A DNA stretch of 64,000 nucleotides from NCBI GenBank assembly GCA_025667525.1, contig CM046878.1:393704974-393768973 (forward strand), written 5' to 3'. The DNA is from Glebionis coronaria. Taxonomy: Eukaryota > Streptophyta > Magnoliopsida > Asterales > Asteraceae. Under the pieces are notes generated by a model. That model was not told the DNA's origin. It ran no database searches and worked only from the letters and a program-made list of their open reading frames with translations. The translations under genes and the position numbers were made by a program. Below are positions 48,421-61,500 of the stretch, piece after piece; positions within the stretch are counted from its first letter, which is position 1; each line of letters starts with the position of its first letter.

Positions 48421-49001
48421 CATGCCAAATATCGGCCCGAGAAAGGTCTCAAATCGTGAACCAAGTTATGCCAAGATATGAACTTTTTGATATCCCGAGA
48501 AGCAGTTTTAAGAGATTTTGTCCTTTAGCTAACTATTGATCAAATCGTCCTACTTTTCTTTCAGCCTAAATAACTATCGAAATAAGTCCAAAAATGCATC
48601 TTCATGATCATTCTAAGACAAAAATAAAATATAAGAGATACACCTAGGAATAAGGGAGTTTTAGCATATAATTAAGCCATGTGAGTAAGTGTTTGATTTG
48701 CTAACTTATAATAACAATGATCTCGTTTTTAAGCTTAGTTTGGGGAACGTGAAACTTGAGGGTGATGAATCGTCGCAGCACCGAAGCCCTAATGTAAGTC
48801 TTAGATCCCTTTGCAAGTTATTTCCACATAGCTATTTTCTATCCTTTTGTTTACTTTAAAGTTTTAATTGCTCTTAGTACTTTAATTTTTGTTTAGCAGT
48901 ATTTTAATAAGGCCAAGGTTGATTGATTATGAGAAAAGTGTAAACTTGCTTTATCGCTAAGCATTGCATGAGGGCATGGTAATGGTTAAGTGTAGGGGAT
49001 T
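48421..49001 (+). other. 3' untranslated region of element C, second part, and PPT
   Basis: Continues the C 3' region after D. It ends in the polypurine tract ttaagtgtaggggatt (about 48986-49001) directly before the 3' LTR. No gene. Confidence 0.85.
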
Positions 49002-50713
49002 TGATAGGTGTAAAAACACCCATCCTTTTACCACTTATTTCTTGCTAAAACAAGACCAAAACACGTATTTAATATCATTTGTTTGTAATTATGCGTGGTT
49101 TTTGTGTTATTGTGTTTTCAGAGTCAACCGGATGAATATTGAAGAAAACATGGGATTGCACGGGCTTTATCGAAGAAAAAGACTCAAGATGAAGTCTATT
49201 ATCCAAGAGATGCAAAAGATTTGAAGTCATTGTGCCTATTTGAAGATTTATCGAAGAATAGAGCCAAAGATGGAAGATTCATATATGTCGAAGAACTCGA
49301 GTCTATTAAACAAAAGATTATAAGACGAGTTGGAATTATTCACCGACACTTCTCAAATCCGGGTCGGAAACGTTTATCTAGAAGAAACGTAAAGACTAAA
49401 GAAGAAAGAAGAAAAGAAGCCCAAAACCAAGCCCATTCACAAAGCCCACAAGACATGCCTATAAATAGGACCTTACTTCACAAAAAATTACACACTTAGT
49501 TAGTCTTAGTTAGATTTTAGTTTTCATTCTCTCTAGTTTTAGAGAGAGAAAGTTCTAAACTTTCTCTCACTAGTTTTCATCTTTTTCTCTTTCAAAATCA
49601 AACCTTTGTATTGTTTTTCATTAATCAAGTTTACTTTCAAGCTTTTAATCTTTAATCTCATTCTTCCTTTCTTTGATTTTGATTGATTTTGGTACAAATC
49701 TCGTATGATCCGTGTTGTTCATCTAGGATTTTGTGCTTAAAAAGTTATTTTTTTTATGTTTCCTTAAGTTTCTACACAAATAAGCTTTAAGATCTTTGTG
49801 CTTATTGGCTTATTTGTTGGCTTAGCTTATTTAAATTTTAAAGTTTTCATAAAAAATTCATCTTTTTATTATTTGATTCAAAAGTTTGCTTGTTTAAAGT
49901 TAGAAAAGTTGTTTTGAGTGCTTATTTAATCTGTTTCGTATTGGATTCGTTTTGGTTTGGGTATTAGCTTATTCAATAGCTTATTCCCTTGCTTAGTTTC
50001 AGATCAAAGGGATATATCGGAAAGGGTGTAAACCCTTTTCCGATTTGCACATTTCGAGCAGACACCACCTTTATTCCGATCACTTAGATCAGAAAAGGGT
50101 TTTGGGATTTTTCGATTTGATGCTTATTTTCCCTATATTCCGATCTGAGCTCTTTATGTTTATTCCGATTAGCATGTTTTAATGTATTCCGATTAGTACC
50201 AAATTAAACATTCCGATTGTGATCCTTGTTAGTTATTCCGATTTGACTTTATTTCTAAGTATTCTGATTGCAACTATTTTCCCCATATTCCGATCAGTAG
50301 TCATTCTCAACAATCCGATCATTTGATCGGAACATATTCCGATTGCACCTTTTTAGATTATTCCGATTGAGTTGTTTTGATATATTCCGATCTTACTTTC
50401 TTTTAGTACTTTCCGACTAAGTTCATATTTTTGCAAAGTTTTCCAAGTGTTAGTTTTTATTGAGTGTTCATTTATTTTTCTAATATAATCTTTAAGTTTT
50501 CAAGCATTTATTTTTAAACTCGTCTTTTTAGTTTAATCTTTTAAAGCTTTAATTCTACTCTTCAACACTTACTTATTTGTCATTAGTTTAAAATAGATAA
50601 ACAAACCAACACCTTTTTATTAACCAAGAACAATTCATTCCACTTAGAGCCGTGATCAATTCGAGGAGATTCCGAGAACGTAAATCCGAACCCCAATCAT
50701 AACGCTTGTATAA
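49002..50713 (+). repeat. 3' LTR of element C
   Basis: 1712 bases; TATA at 49460-49467; same TTCCGAT array as the 5' LTR. The terminal base pair is altered (TAA instead of TCA), followed by TSD GCCTC. Confidence 0.95.
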
Positions 50714-50718
50714 GCCTC

Positions 50719-50886
50719 ATTAATAAAACATAAGAAAATATATCATCGAGAGTACCAAATTTACTTCTCTTATGGATAATAAAATTATACATGTACATAT
50801 AATAAACGACTCTAAAATTTGGTGGCCCTACTAGGATGGTGGCCTTGTGCCACCGCACATGTCGCACTTGCCAAAAGCCGGCCTTG
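50719..50886 (+). mobile_element. hAT element, right end
   Basis: The 168 bases after the TSD of C. Contains ggtggccct and tggccttgtgccac subterminal repeats and ends GCCGGCCTTG, followed by TACGTAAT (50887-50894). Confidence 0.85.
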
Positions 50887-51005
50887 TACGTAATACATCA
50901 CAAAAATCCAAAAAAGTAAAAAACAATCAAAAACACAAAAAAATTGAAAAAGTAAAAACACCCAAAAGAATCTTCTTTACTCATCCCCACGTTGTACGTT
51001 ATTTT

Positions 51006-52700
51006 ATGCAAACTCGCTCTAAAGCAAAACGTTCATGTAAACGTCGAAACCGTACGGAAACAACACCAACGTTTTCTAGCGAAGACTCTCCCATTGATAG
51101 ACCCATTATAGAACGAGAAGTCACCATGGCTAATCGTACTATGATGGAGTTACTTCAAGCACCCACCGAGGGTTATGGAGAGGCTATTGTGATTCCCGCT
51201 ATCCTAGTGGAGAATTTCGAGGTTAAGAAGCGTTTGTTGTCCATGATCCAAGCCAACAAGTTTCGTGGTGACGAAAAGGACAACCCCCATAACCACATCC
51301 GCCAATTCAATCGTCTTACGGCCACTTGCAAATTCAAGGACATCTCGAACGACTCGATCAAGATGATGCTTTTTTCCGTATTCCTTAGCGGGGCCCGCTA
51401 AAATTTGGTTAGAGAAAGAGCCACTCAATTCTATATTGACGTGGAAGGATCTCGTTTCAAAATTTGTGAACCAATTTTTCTCGCCTTCTAAGACTATGCA
51501 TTTGAAAAACGAAATTTCAAAATTTTCACAAGAGTTTAATAAGAGTTTTTCAACGGCTTGGAATCGGTTTAAAGAGATGTTACATGAGTGTCCTCATCAT
51601 GGTTTTTCCGACTTGCATCAAATTTACACGTTTTACAATGGGTTAGATGATCATGAACGTGACTATCTTAATGCCGCCGCGGGTCGTAATTTCTTGTGTA
51701 AAACGGTTGAAGAAATATTGACGATTATTGAGAATAGGTCTAAGGTCTATAGTCCTCGTAACACATCGAGTGTTAACAAGGCTTCGTTTTCGCCGTCCTC
51801 ATCTTCATCACGTACCATTGATGCTTGCCAAATAGAGGCAAATTTGGAGAATAAGATTTTTGATAAGCTTAAGGGTTTGTTAGTTGAGTTTAAGGTTGGT
51901 AAACAACCCGCTCCCGCTACGATTAAAGCGGTTGAGGTTTCTTGCATGTATTGTGGTGGAGCTTAGGATTTCTCTGAGTGCATTACCAACGATGGTAACA
52001 CTTCGAGTGCCTACGCGGCCACATGAACTTATAACCAAAATGGTCAAGTTACCTGCACTAATCAATTGACTCCACCGGGTTTTTCACCAAATCAAAATGC
52101 TAATAACAATTATCGAAACAATCAAGTAGGCTATCAAAGGAACAATTACAAGGGTAACAAATATGGGAATCAAGGGGCTAACAATCAAGTGCAAAACAAG
52201 GATTTCAAAACAACAACAAGAGTTTGCAAAACTTGAAAGATCTTCCAAATGAATTTGTTGAATATGCTAATGGGAATGATGCTAGGTTTGATAACATTCA
52301 AAGGGAGATAATTAGCCTAAGATCCGAGTTTAAGAATGATTTGAAAAAAGAGTTGAAAACCGAGCTTGCTAATGAACTTAAGATTCACACCAATAAAATG
52401 GAAAGCAATGTCACTAGGTTACAACAAAACCAACAAAAGATGGAACAAGGTCAACATGAGATAAAACAAGAGATGCTTAAGGCCGATAAGAGGCAATCTG
52501 TGTTTGAGGATAAAATTTCATCCATGTTTGAAGCTATAATGTGTAAGCCGTCTTCGAGTGGTCTACCTAGTAACACCGTTTCAAATCCTAAGGGAGAGAT
52601 GAAAGTAATTACTACTCGTGTAAGACTTTCAAAGAGCCGATTCCTCAACCAATTGCTCCTACGGATGAGCCAATTGAGGAAGAACCCGAGGTTGTAGTTG
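51006..52700 (+). pseudogene. gag of element B, multiply broken
   Basis: Starts at ATG 51006 (M-Q-T-R-S-K). The gag domain has M-M-E-L-L-Q-A-P-T-E-G, W-L-E-K-E-P and F-Y-N-G-L blocks. Breaks: one extra T in a T run near 51370; a stop at 51964-51966 falling exactly in the zinc knuckle (C-M-Y-C-G-G-A-stop), so its His is lost; a TGA at 52024-52026; a frameshift before 52224; and another near 52618. A Q/K-rich coiled-coil-like stretch (about 52390-52480) matches that of A. Closely related to A's gag, less so to C's. Confidence 0.85.
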
Positions 52701-53957
52701 AAAAGGAGCATATCTCAATCCCACGAAGTACCACTCATACCACACCTACGGTCGACCCTTTACCATCATTGGAACCCGAGATTCCTAAGGCTATGCCTAT
52801 GCCCCACCCAACACCACCCTCTTCCTTTGAACCATCATCGTCTTTACCCACACTTCCTTTGCCTTTTCGAGACTTCGAAAGGAAAATATGCAAGAACGAA
52901 GCAATTACCAATTTGACTTTTTATCAAAATGTTTCGTGACTTGCATTTTAACATAAGTTTTGCCGACGCATTAATCATGCTGCCTAGATTTGCCGATAAT
53001 TTTAAGAGTATGTTGAACGACAAGGAGAAATTGCAAAAATTATCTAGTTGTTCATCGGTTTATCTTAATCGCATACCTCAAAAAGCTGGTGATCCCGGTA
53101 AAAATTTTATTCCATGTGCAATTCAAGATATGGAAGAATGTTATGCCTTGGCCGATCTTGGTGCTAGCATTAATTTGATGCCTCTTGAAATCTTCAAATT
53201 GCTCAATCTTCCTAATCTTACTCCATCAAAAATGTCTATCGAAATGGCCGATCATTCTACGATTCCCGCATGTGGGGTGGCCGAAGACGTTTTTGTGAAA
53301 GTGGGAAAATTCTACTATCCCATAGACTTTATCGATGTCGATATTCCCATGGATCCTCAAGCTCCTCTCATCTTAGGACGTTCGTTTTTAGACACATCGA
53401 AAGCGATTATCGACGTTCATGCTCGAAAAATCACTTTACGATTCAACGATGAGGAACTTGTTATAAATGCAACACAAAACTCTACACTTTCTCATGTTTA
53501 TTCTATCGCTTCCATGAACGACATTGATATTGATATGATTGATGTCGTTTGCGAGGAATATTCACAAGAAATTTTAGCTTTTGTTGACGAAGAAAATTGT
53601 GGCAATCCCACGATGCTTGATCCCATTCTTGATAATTCGACACCTTCGTTCACTCCATTTGAAGGAGGTGGTTTTACGTTAGAATAATACGATGTTCCAC
53701 GTACTTGTGACGAAGACCTCGATGACGATGAGGACTTCTTGATTATCAAGGATTTTCTTAACGATTTCCCATTTCCTCCGTCGGTGGAGGTTATGAGTGT
53801 CGAACCTACATCTTCAATCGAGGAACCACCAACCCTAGAATTGAAAGATCTTCCTCCACACCTTGAATACATATTCTTGGAAGGAGACGATAAGTTGCCG
53901 GTTATTATTGCAAAGGACCTTTCCGATGATGAAAAACCGCACTTATCGATGTTCTAA
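52701..53957 (+). pseudogene. Protease region and linker of element B
   Basis: An open stretch (52929-53687) holds the aspartic-protease-like core [13 protein letters not shown] (about 53145-53185) and the L-I-L-G-R-S-F-L flap-side block. A TAA at 53685-53687 ends the frame. The same frame reopens at about 53739 with P-F-P-P-S-V-E-V and D-L-P-P-H-L-E-Y. A one-base loss near 53940 breaks the link to RT. Confidence 0.85.
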
Positions 53958-54995
53958 AGACTCACAAGGGAGCAATTGCGTGGAAATTATCCGACATTAA
54001 GGGGATCCATCCCAAATTTTGTACACACAAATTCTTAATGGAAGAAGACTACAAGCCCGAAATTCAATGCCAACGTAGGGTAAACCCCAAAATTCACGAC
54101 GTCATCAAAAAGGAAGTTTTAAAACTACTAGACGCGGGAATGATTTACCCTATTTCCGATAGCCCTTGGGTGACTCCCATTCATTGCTTCCCTAAAAAGG
54201 GAGGGATGGCCGTTATGCCAAACGATGACAATGAGTTAATCCTCACTAGACTCGTGACTGGTTGGAGGGTGTGCATTGACTATCGAAAGTTGAATGAGGC
54301 CACTCGTAAAGACCACTTTTCCTTGCCCTTCATGGATCAAATGTTGGAGCATCTTGCGGGAAATGACTTCTATTGTTTTTTAGATGGTTTTTCCGGTTAC
54401 TTCCAAATCCCCATCGATCCTCGTGATCAAGAAAAAACTACGTTTACGTGTCCATATGGAACGTTTGCCAATCATAGAATGCCATTCGGACTTTGAAATG
54501 CACTGGGAACTTTCCAAAGGTGCATGATGGCTATTTTTCATGATATGATCGAGAAGACGATGGAAGCCTTTATGGATGACTTTTCCGTTTTTGGTAGTTC
54601 GTTCACCTCGTGCTTAAGAAACCTTGAGAGAATGTTAAGACGTTGTGAGGAGACCAACTTAGTGCTTAATTGTGAAAAATGTCATTTTATGGTTAGAGAG
54701 GGGATTGTCTTAGGGCACAAAGTTTCTAAAGCATGGATTGAGGTAGATAAAGCTAAGATAGACGTCATCGCTAAATTACCTCATCCTAAAACCGTCAAGG
54801 GAGTTAGGAGTTTCCTAGGCCACGCGGGCTTTTATCGACGCTTCATCAAGGATTTTTCAAAGATCTCTCGACATATTACACATCTTCTTGAAAAAGATGC
54901 TCCTTTCATTTTTAGCGAAGATTGTGTACGAGCCTTTGAAATCCTTAAGAGGAAACTTACCGAAGCTCCCATTCTTGTTGCTCCAAATTGGAACC
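53958..54995 (+). pseudogene. Reverse transcriptase of element B, broken
   Basis: [19 protein letters not shown] and F-M-D-D-F-S catalytic blocks are all present (about 54260-54590). A TGA at 54494-54496 interrupts the block M-P-F-G-L, and a frameshift near 55000 follows. No functional protein can be made. Confidence 0.9.
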
Positions 54996-56749
54996 TCTCC
55001 TTGAGCTCATGTGTGATGCTAGTGACTATGCTATAGGGGCCGTTTTGGGGCAACGTCATGAAAAACATTTCTTGCCTATTCACTATGCTAGCAAGATGAT
55101 GATCGAGGCTCAACTTAAGTATACCACAACCGAAAAGGAATTCCTTGCCGTGGTTTATGCATTTGAGAAATTTCGACCTTATCTCGTCTTGACTAAAAGC
55201 ATAGTGTATACGGATCACTCGGCAATTAAGTATCTCATGGCTAAACAAGATGCAAAGCCGAGATTGCTTCGTTGGATGCTCCTCCTACAAGAATTTGATG
55301 TCAAAATTCTTGACAAAAAAGGAGCCGAGAATCTAGCGGCCAACCATCTCTCTCGTTTGGAAGATCCTCACCAAAGTGCTCTCGAGAATAAGGAAATCAA
55401 TGAATCATTCCCTCTCGAAACACTTGGTGTAGTGAATTCTACGAAAGACTCATCCACCCCATGGTTTGCGGACATCGCAAATTACCATGCGGGAAATTTC
55501 ATCATTAAGGGTATGACGACACAACAAAAGCGAAAATTCTTTCGTGACGTCAAGCTCTACTTTTGGGACGACCCTTATCTATTTCGGACTTGTGCGGATC
55601 AAATCATTCGACGTTGTGTTTTTGGCACCGAAGCTTCTATCATCCTTAGAGCTTGTCACGAGGGACCCACGGGTGGTCACCATGGTGCTAATCTTACGGC
55701 TAAGAAGGTTTTTGATAACGGCTTCTTTTGGCCCACTATTTACCGAGACACGCACGCACTTATCAGGTCGTGTGATGCATGCCAACGTCAAGGAAAATCC
55801 TCACAAAAGGATGAAATGCCTCAAAATATAATCCAAGTTTGTGAGATCTTTGACGTATGGGGCATTGACTTCATGGGGCCGCTCCCATCGTCTCGTGGAC
55901 ATAAATACATCATTGTGGCCGTTGACTACCTATCCAAGTGGTTTGAAGCCAAGGCTTTGCCCACGAACGATGCTCGTGTGGTAGATAAATTTTTGAAGCA
56001 ATTGTTCTCTCGGTTTGGAACCCCTCGTGCTATCATATGCGATCGTGGAACCCATTTTTGTAACGACCAATTTGAAAAGGCTCTTAAGAAATATAGGGTT
56101 ACACATCGTCTTTCTACTGCTTATCAGCCACAAATGAGTGGGCAAGTCGAGGTTTCAAACCGAGCTTTGAAAAGGATCTTGGAAAGATCCATTGGAGAGA
56201 ACCGACAATCTTGGTCGGATAAGTTAGACGATGCTTTACGGGCTTTTCGTACCGCCTATAATACACCCATTGGGTGTACTCCGTATAAGCTTGTGTATGG
56301 GAAGAATTTCCACTTGTCAATTGAACTCGAACACAAAGCTTATTGGGCCCTAAAGCATGCTAACTTTGATTTGAGGACCGCGGGGGATCACCAGAAAATA
56401 CAATTGAATGAATTAGATGAACTGAGAGATATTGCTTATGAAAGTTCATTAATTTACAAGGAAAAGACTAATAAGTTTCACGATTCTAAAATTAAAAACC
56501 GGGTTTTTAAAATTGGTGATCAAGTATTGCTTTTTAACTCTCGTTTGAAAATATTTTCTGGTAAATTGAAATCCCGCTGGTCCGGTCCATTCACCGTCTC
56601 ACAATTTTTTTCCTTATGGGACCATCGAGCTAGCTCAAAATTATGGTCCTAACTTCAAGGTGAATGGACATAGGCTTAAGCACTACTTTGGTGGGGAAGT
56701 CCCTTCTTTGGACGACCTCGACCAAGTCACCTTCCCCAATGATAATTAG
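54996..56749 (+). pseudogene. RNase H and integrase of element B
   Basis: An open stretch (to 56652) with RNase H blocks M-C-D-A-S-D, T-E-K-E and Y-T-D-H-S-A. In the last RNase H block the catalytic Asp is replaced by Asn (A-A-N-H-L-S-R-L, near 55343). The integrase has its zinc motif (C-H-E-G...C-D-A-C, about 55651-55785) and catalytic D, D and E (G-I-D-F-M-G; I-C-D-R-G-T; Q-V-E-V-S-N). A frameshift in a T run near 56610 precedes the natural end at 56747-56749. Confidence 0.85.
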
Positions 56750-58529
56750 TATTGAGGGGATCGAGTCGAGCTCATGACTCGGTAATAAAAAACGAGGTGC
56801 CTCGTGGGGGATATCCCATGTTTATCCATGTACATATTATCGCTTTCTAATGTAGTAACGTGAGGGGATTTGTGCCCTTCCAACCTTTGCTCCGTGGTTG
56901 TTTGTGACTTGTGGCTATTAGATCATCATCATCTTTACGATTCAAGTTCTCGTGTTCGTTTTACGTGAGCCTTGATCGTTTGCTTTGGAAGACTTTCTCA
57001 ATATCCACATATATCGTTCTAACCTTAGGTTTTTAGCACACTTCATAAATGGCTATTAATTTAATGGTTCCACCCTTTCCATGCTAGATTAAGCATTCAA
57101 CTTTTCATCTCTAGTATGGGGGTTTCCCACCCTTAGACTCGAAACATTGAGAACAATGTTTAACTTTAGTATGGGGGGGTGAATAGATACTTTCCTTGCT
57201 TACGCCTTCATGCACTCCAAAATTTTTGTTTTTGTCTCTCGTTTTGTTGCAAAATAAGGCTAAAAATGGCCAAATTTTAAATTTTTACATGTTTTTATAA
57301 GTGTTTGGTGACACGAATGTAGATTTTCCGATGGCGAGAATAAGAGTACTTTTTTACTCGACCATGCGTGTAGAGCACTTAGCTTCGATTCTTTAACTTA
57401 TATTAGGCTAAGTCTCTTAAATGAGGACGAGAAATGATAGCGTTAATTATAAGTTACTATGCTAAACGTAGAAGTCGCTCTTCTTTCAAAAACTCATGTG
57501 TCCTAATTGTTTGCTTATTCTTCCTTCGCTTGTATATAAATTTTGCTAATAAGTATTAACTTAGCGGTTTAGTCTTAATTGTTGGTTTCTAGCTTTTTCT
57601 AGTAGCTTCCATATAATTAAATTGGGAAAACATTTGAGAATCGTCAGCGTCACGGTTTTGAAGTATTGGCAACCCGAATAATCGAAAGCTTCTACCAAAT
57701 AACAAGATTTCAAGTGCTCACCTAAATCAAGCAAATAATTTGAAGCTCACAAGGCCGAAAAATATGCAAAATTGAAAGTGAATCAAGCCTTAATCTTTGA
57801 AGCTTTAAAGATCCAAAATTCGCTTTTAGCGTGAGGATATACGTCTTTGGCCATAATAAACACCTCATGGCGAGGTTAAATAAAAGACAAGGCAAGACCA
57901 ATCCCAAAAGGTTAAGGTAAACCTATGATAATAAGGCCCATCTGGTAGCGGGCGTATAAAAGTCTTAGTAATAAGTCTCATGTTCAAAACCGTTCTAAAA
58001 CCGTGTTTATCTAATCTCACTTGTTAACTTAATTTTTTGACATCATTGTCTATTAGGGGAGGTTATTAATTTGATGGTTTTTTATTGCACCGTTTCGTTT
58101 CTATTTTTGGACCTTAATCTCTATCATCACATAAGTCAAACAATGTATCACCATGATCATTCAAGACAAAATAAAATATAAGAGATACAAGTTAGGAATA
58201 ATGGGAGTCTAAGTACGTGATTAGAGCATATGAGTAGTGTTAGAATTACTAACTTATAATGCCAATGATCTCGTTACACGCTTAGCATGGAATTGGGTGA
58301 AAATCGAGGAAGATGAATTTATCTCTATGAGGCACTCACATGTTCTTATTCTATGAACCTAAACGTCCTATTTTGCGATGAAAATCATACATTATGTCTA
58401 AAACACAAAGTAGTATTAGTGTAGTAAGTATACCTTTGAATAAAAGGGCATAAAATTAAATTTTGGAGTTGCTTAGATACTTTATTCTAGCATTGCGTGA
58501 GGGCACGACAATGATTTAGTATGGGGGAG
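56750..58529 (+). other. 3' untranslated region and PPT of element B
   Basis: Non-coding. CGAGTC...GACTCG hairpin at 56762-56781; PPT-like tagtatggggg at 57111-57122 and 57165-57179 flanking AAACATTG-AGAA-CAATGTTT (57142-57161). The functional PPT tttagtatgggggag (about 58515-58529) precedes the 3' LTR. Confidence 0.8.
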
Positions 58530-61500
58530 TGATGAGATGGCTTTTATACATGATCTCATCGGTCTTTTTGGGCTTTAAATGTACAAAATATCATTAAATA
58601 TGCCAAATATATGCTTGTGTTTGTTACATGTGTATTTTAGGTACGAATATTGAGAAAATGACAAAAAATCACAAAGAACAAGCAAAAAGCGAACACGGGA
58701 AACGAAGCCGCACAATGAACCAAGCCCTAATGTGAATTTTCCAAGAAAAACCCTTAAAGAATTGAAGATTGTACAAGAAGGTTCCTCCAATATTAAATAA
58801 TTGACACTTTAAACCCTTGTTTATTCATAATTACAAGTTTGGTCCTTAAAGTTTGTCAAATTGCAAAAAGGACCATCCACTTTGAAGAATTGGCAAGAAT
58901 GGTCCCTCAAAAATGCAGACTTGCCAATATTAGTCCTCCAAGAAGTCAACAATACAAGTCAACACCTTGAAGAATGAAGAAATGGCAAGAAATACCCTTG
59001 AAATACTTTTGGAAAAGTATTTGGGGCAAAAGTATGAAAAATAAAACTTCATTTACAAAGGGATTCGGATTATACTTGTTTCAAACTGAAAAGACAAGAA
59101 TGAAAGAATTAAGGGGCTGAAAGTGGGAGACAAACATACTTACCTTAACCACTCTTGGCATGACACGTACCCCATTCATACTCTCCACCAATGAGAACTC
59201 CCCAACATGCCACATCACCTCCCACTAATCCGGTTTTAATATTAACCCAAGGTTTGGCGCCTTAACACCTTCTTAAAACATAAACTGGATTAAAAACTTC
59301 ACTATTTACATTATGAACACAAATTAGGGATTTCTTATTCAGTTTGAATTAAGCCCTAATTTTATCCAAAATGTTGATTAAGGATACACTAATCATAACC
59401 CAATCCTTAAGACCCATGCCACATCATCACCCATGTCACATGAAAGATGCACTGCTACAACTTTTGGGGAAACTACCAAAACATGCCAGCGATCCAACGA
59501 ATTGTATTCAGCTTTGATTCTAAGCTATATTGGGAGCCTTTGGATCATATCTCAACCACTTTACACCCCACCAACTGCCAAAGGAACTTCACATGTTCAA
59601 GAAAATTCAAAATCGACAAGGGAAATTTGGGACTTCTACACACTAGGGTTTATGTATTTTTCAGCTTTTTAGCATAGTTTGTAGCCTATATAAAGGCATT
59701 AGGGTTTCACTTTGAGCCCTGCTCTTGGTTTTTCCTTTGTTCACAATTCTGTAAATCCTTCTTTCATTGAATGAAAGTGTTTGATATTGATGATGAAATC
59801 CAAGTGCCAATCTTCTTATTCAGTTGTTATTGATATATGTTTGTGATTGTTAAGTTCTAAAACCTGTTTTTAAATATTGTGCAAGAAATTGCATCATTTT
59901 GCAAAACTTGATATTTTGCTAAGTTCTTGGTTCAAACCCTGACATCTTTGGGCTATAAATGGTCTATACACCCTGATAAGAAGCTTATCAAGGTGTTGTG
60001 AGCTTGTGGTTTGAGGATATTCAAGGAGTGGGAAACAAGGTTGCATTAATCAAGCTCTTTTCTTTTTTCATTTTTTTGTTTTGATAAAAATTATGCTCTA
60101 ACCTTGTTGTTCTTAACAGCTTTGATATTGTGGACTTGTGTCTTTTTGGGCTAGACACATAAGCTCAAACATACGTGAGTGTGGATGTACATTCATGAGG
60201 TTTGAACTCTAAATCCCAAAATTTGTCAAAAAGGTGGTTTTGTGTGATATTGTGTTCTGCTGTTGCATGTGTTGTTCTTGTGGTGCAAATCTTGTTGTTA
60301 AGGCTTAAGGTTGTTGTTTTGATGCTTATGTATGCATGTGCTAACATGTTTCACACTTTTGATTTGAAAATCTTGATTTCCAAAATATAAAGGGGTGTTT
60401 GGGATTACTACATGTGTTGTTGTTTAGTGATATTCAGTAAGTGCAAGGTTATATATTGCTTGTGTTCTTGTTTGAGTGGTATACTTGATTTATTTGCTGC
60501 ATGTTTTATGCTTGTGAACACATAAATCAAACAAGTGCTTATAAAATCTTGCCAAGTTGTTGTTTTGAGCTGTGATTTTGAGGACACCTAGTTCTAGGTC
60601 TAGAATTAGGGTAACAAGTGATAAATCATAACCAATATAACCTGTTAAGAAGATTTGAGTGTTTGAAATTGGATTTGTGGTCAAGTATATCAGAAAAAGG
60701 AAAGTGTGTTTGACTGTTTGTATCAACAAGTAATTTGAGCTTGCACCTTTGTCTAAACTTGAAGCCATTGCATGAATTGAGTTTGTATATGCTTATTTAA
60801 CTCTATTATAGCTGGTTTATGCTTTTGGTTGCTTGTGGTTAGCTTAATCTTGCTTAAAGTGCTTATTGTTCAAAATTGCTTATTGTGTTCAAGTCTGGGC
60901 AAAGTCTGGTGATCTTTTGAATTAACTGCACTAATTGGCCCGTTGTAATTGTGATTTGTTTGTTGTTCTTGACTCCTTGTAATCCACTTATTACAAGGGT
61001 GCCTTGTTAGTAACTTGAATCCAACAATTAATCACTAAAGACAAAAAAGTCAATATAGTCAAGCAGGGGGGACCATTCCTACTGAAAAATCCAAAAAGTT
61101 ACCACTGACAATGTTAAAATTCAAACAGCTTATTCATAAGCTATTCTAGCTTATTGGGACTTGCAACAACTTTGTTTTTGTAATCAATCTTCCTTATTTG
61201 ACCCATTTAGTAATTCTGGAGCTTTGTGGACTTTGACTTTTAGGTTTGACTTGAAAAGGAACTTGGTTGAATTTTACAAATTAGCTTTTAGCTTATTCCA
61301 GCTTATTGAGTGGTTGTTTTGATATATTTTTTATTATTAAACTTAGTTAAGCTATTTGTAACTTATTGCAACTTGAATCAGCTCTTGAAATAGCCTAGAA
61401 CTCGAAAACGACTATTTTGTCGTTTTGTGTAGAGAGCTTTTGCTTATTTCAGGCTTATTCCTTGGGCTTATTTCAAGTTTCTTTTTGCAAATAGCTTATT

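Larger units (their letters stand above)
35518..50713 (+). mobile_element. Young Ty3/gypsy (Athila/Tat-like) element C, full length, carrying D
   Basis: Two LTRs of exactly 1712 bases (35518-37229 and 49002-50713) begin TGATAGG. They end TGTATCA in the 5' copy and TGTATAA in the 3' copy, a point change of the terminal CA. TSD GCCTC is at 35513-35517 and 50714-50718. Order: PBS, gag, protease, RT, RNase H, integrase, long 3' region (split by D), PPT. By eye the LTRs differ at about thirty positions. Without D and its duplicated target the element is about 11.2 kb. Gag-pol is largely complete apart from three single-base frameshifts. Confidence 0.95.
34945..50886 (+). mobile_element. Non-autonomous hAT element carrying element C
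   Basis: The left end CAGGGCCGTCTC and the right end, read inward, CAAGGCCGGCTT are imperfect TIRs of hAT type. The 8-bp duplication TACGTAAT is exact. Without element C and its duplicated target, the element is about 0.74 kb (34945-35517 plus 50719-50886) and carries no transposase. Subterminal repeats ggtggccct and tgtgcca recur near both ends. It sits in the leader of B. A short open frame at 35024-35260 has no recognisable domain. Confidence 0.9.
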
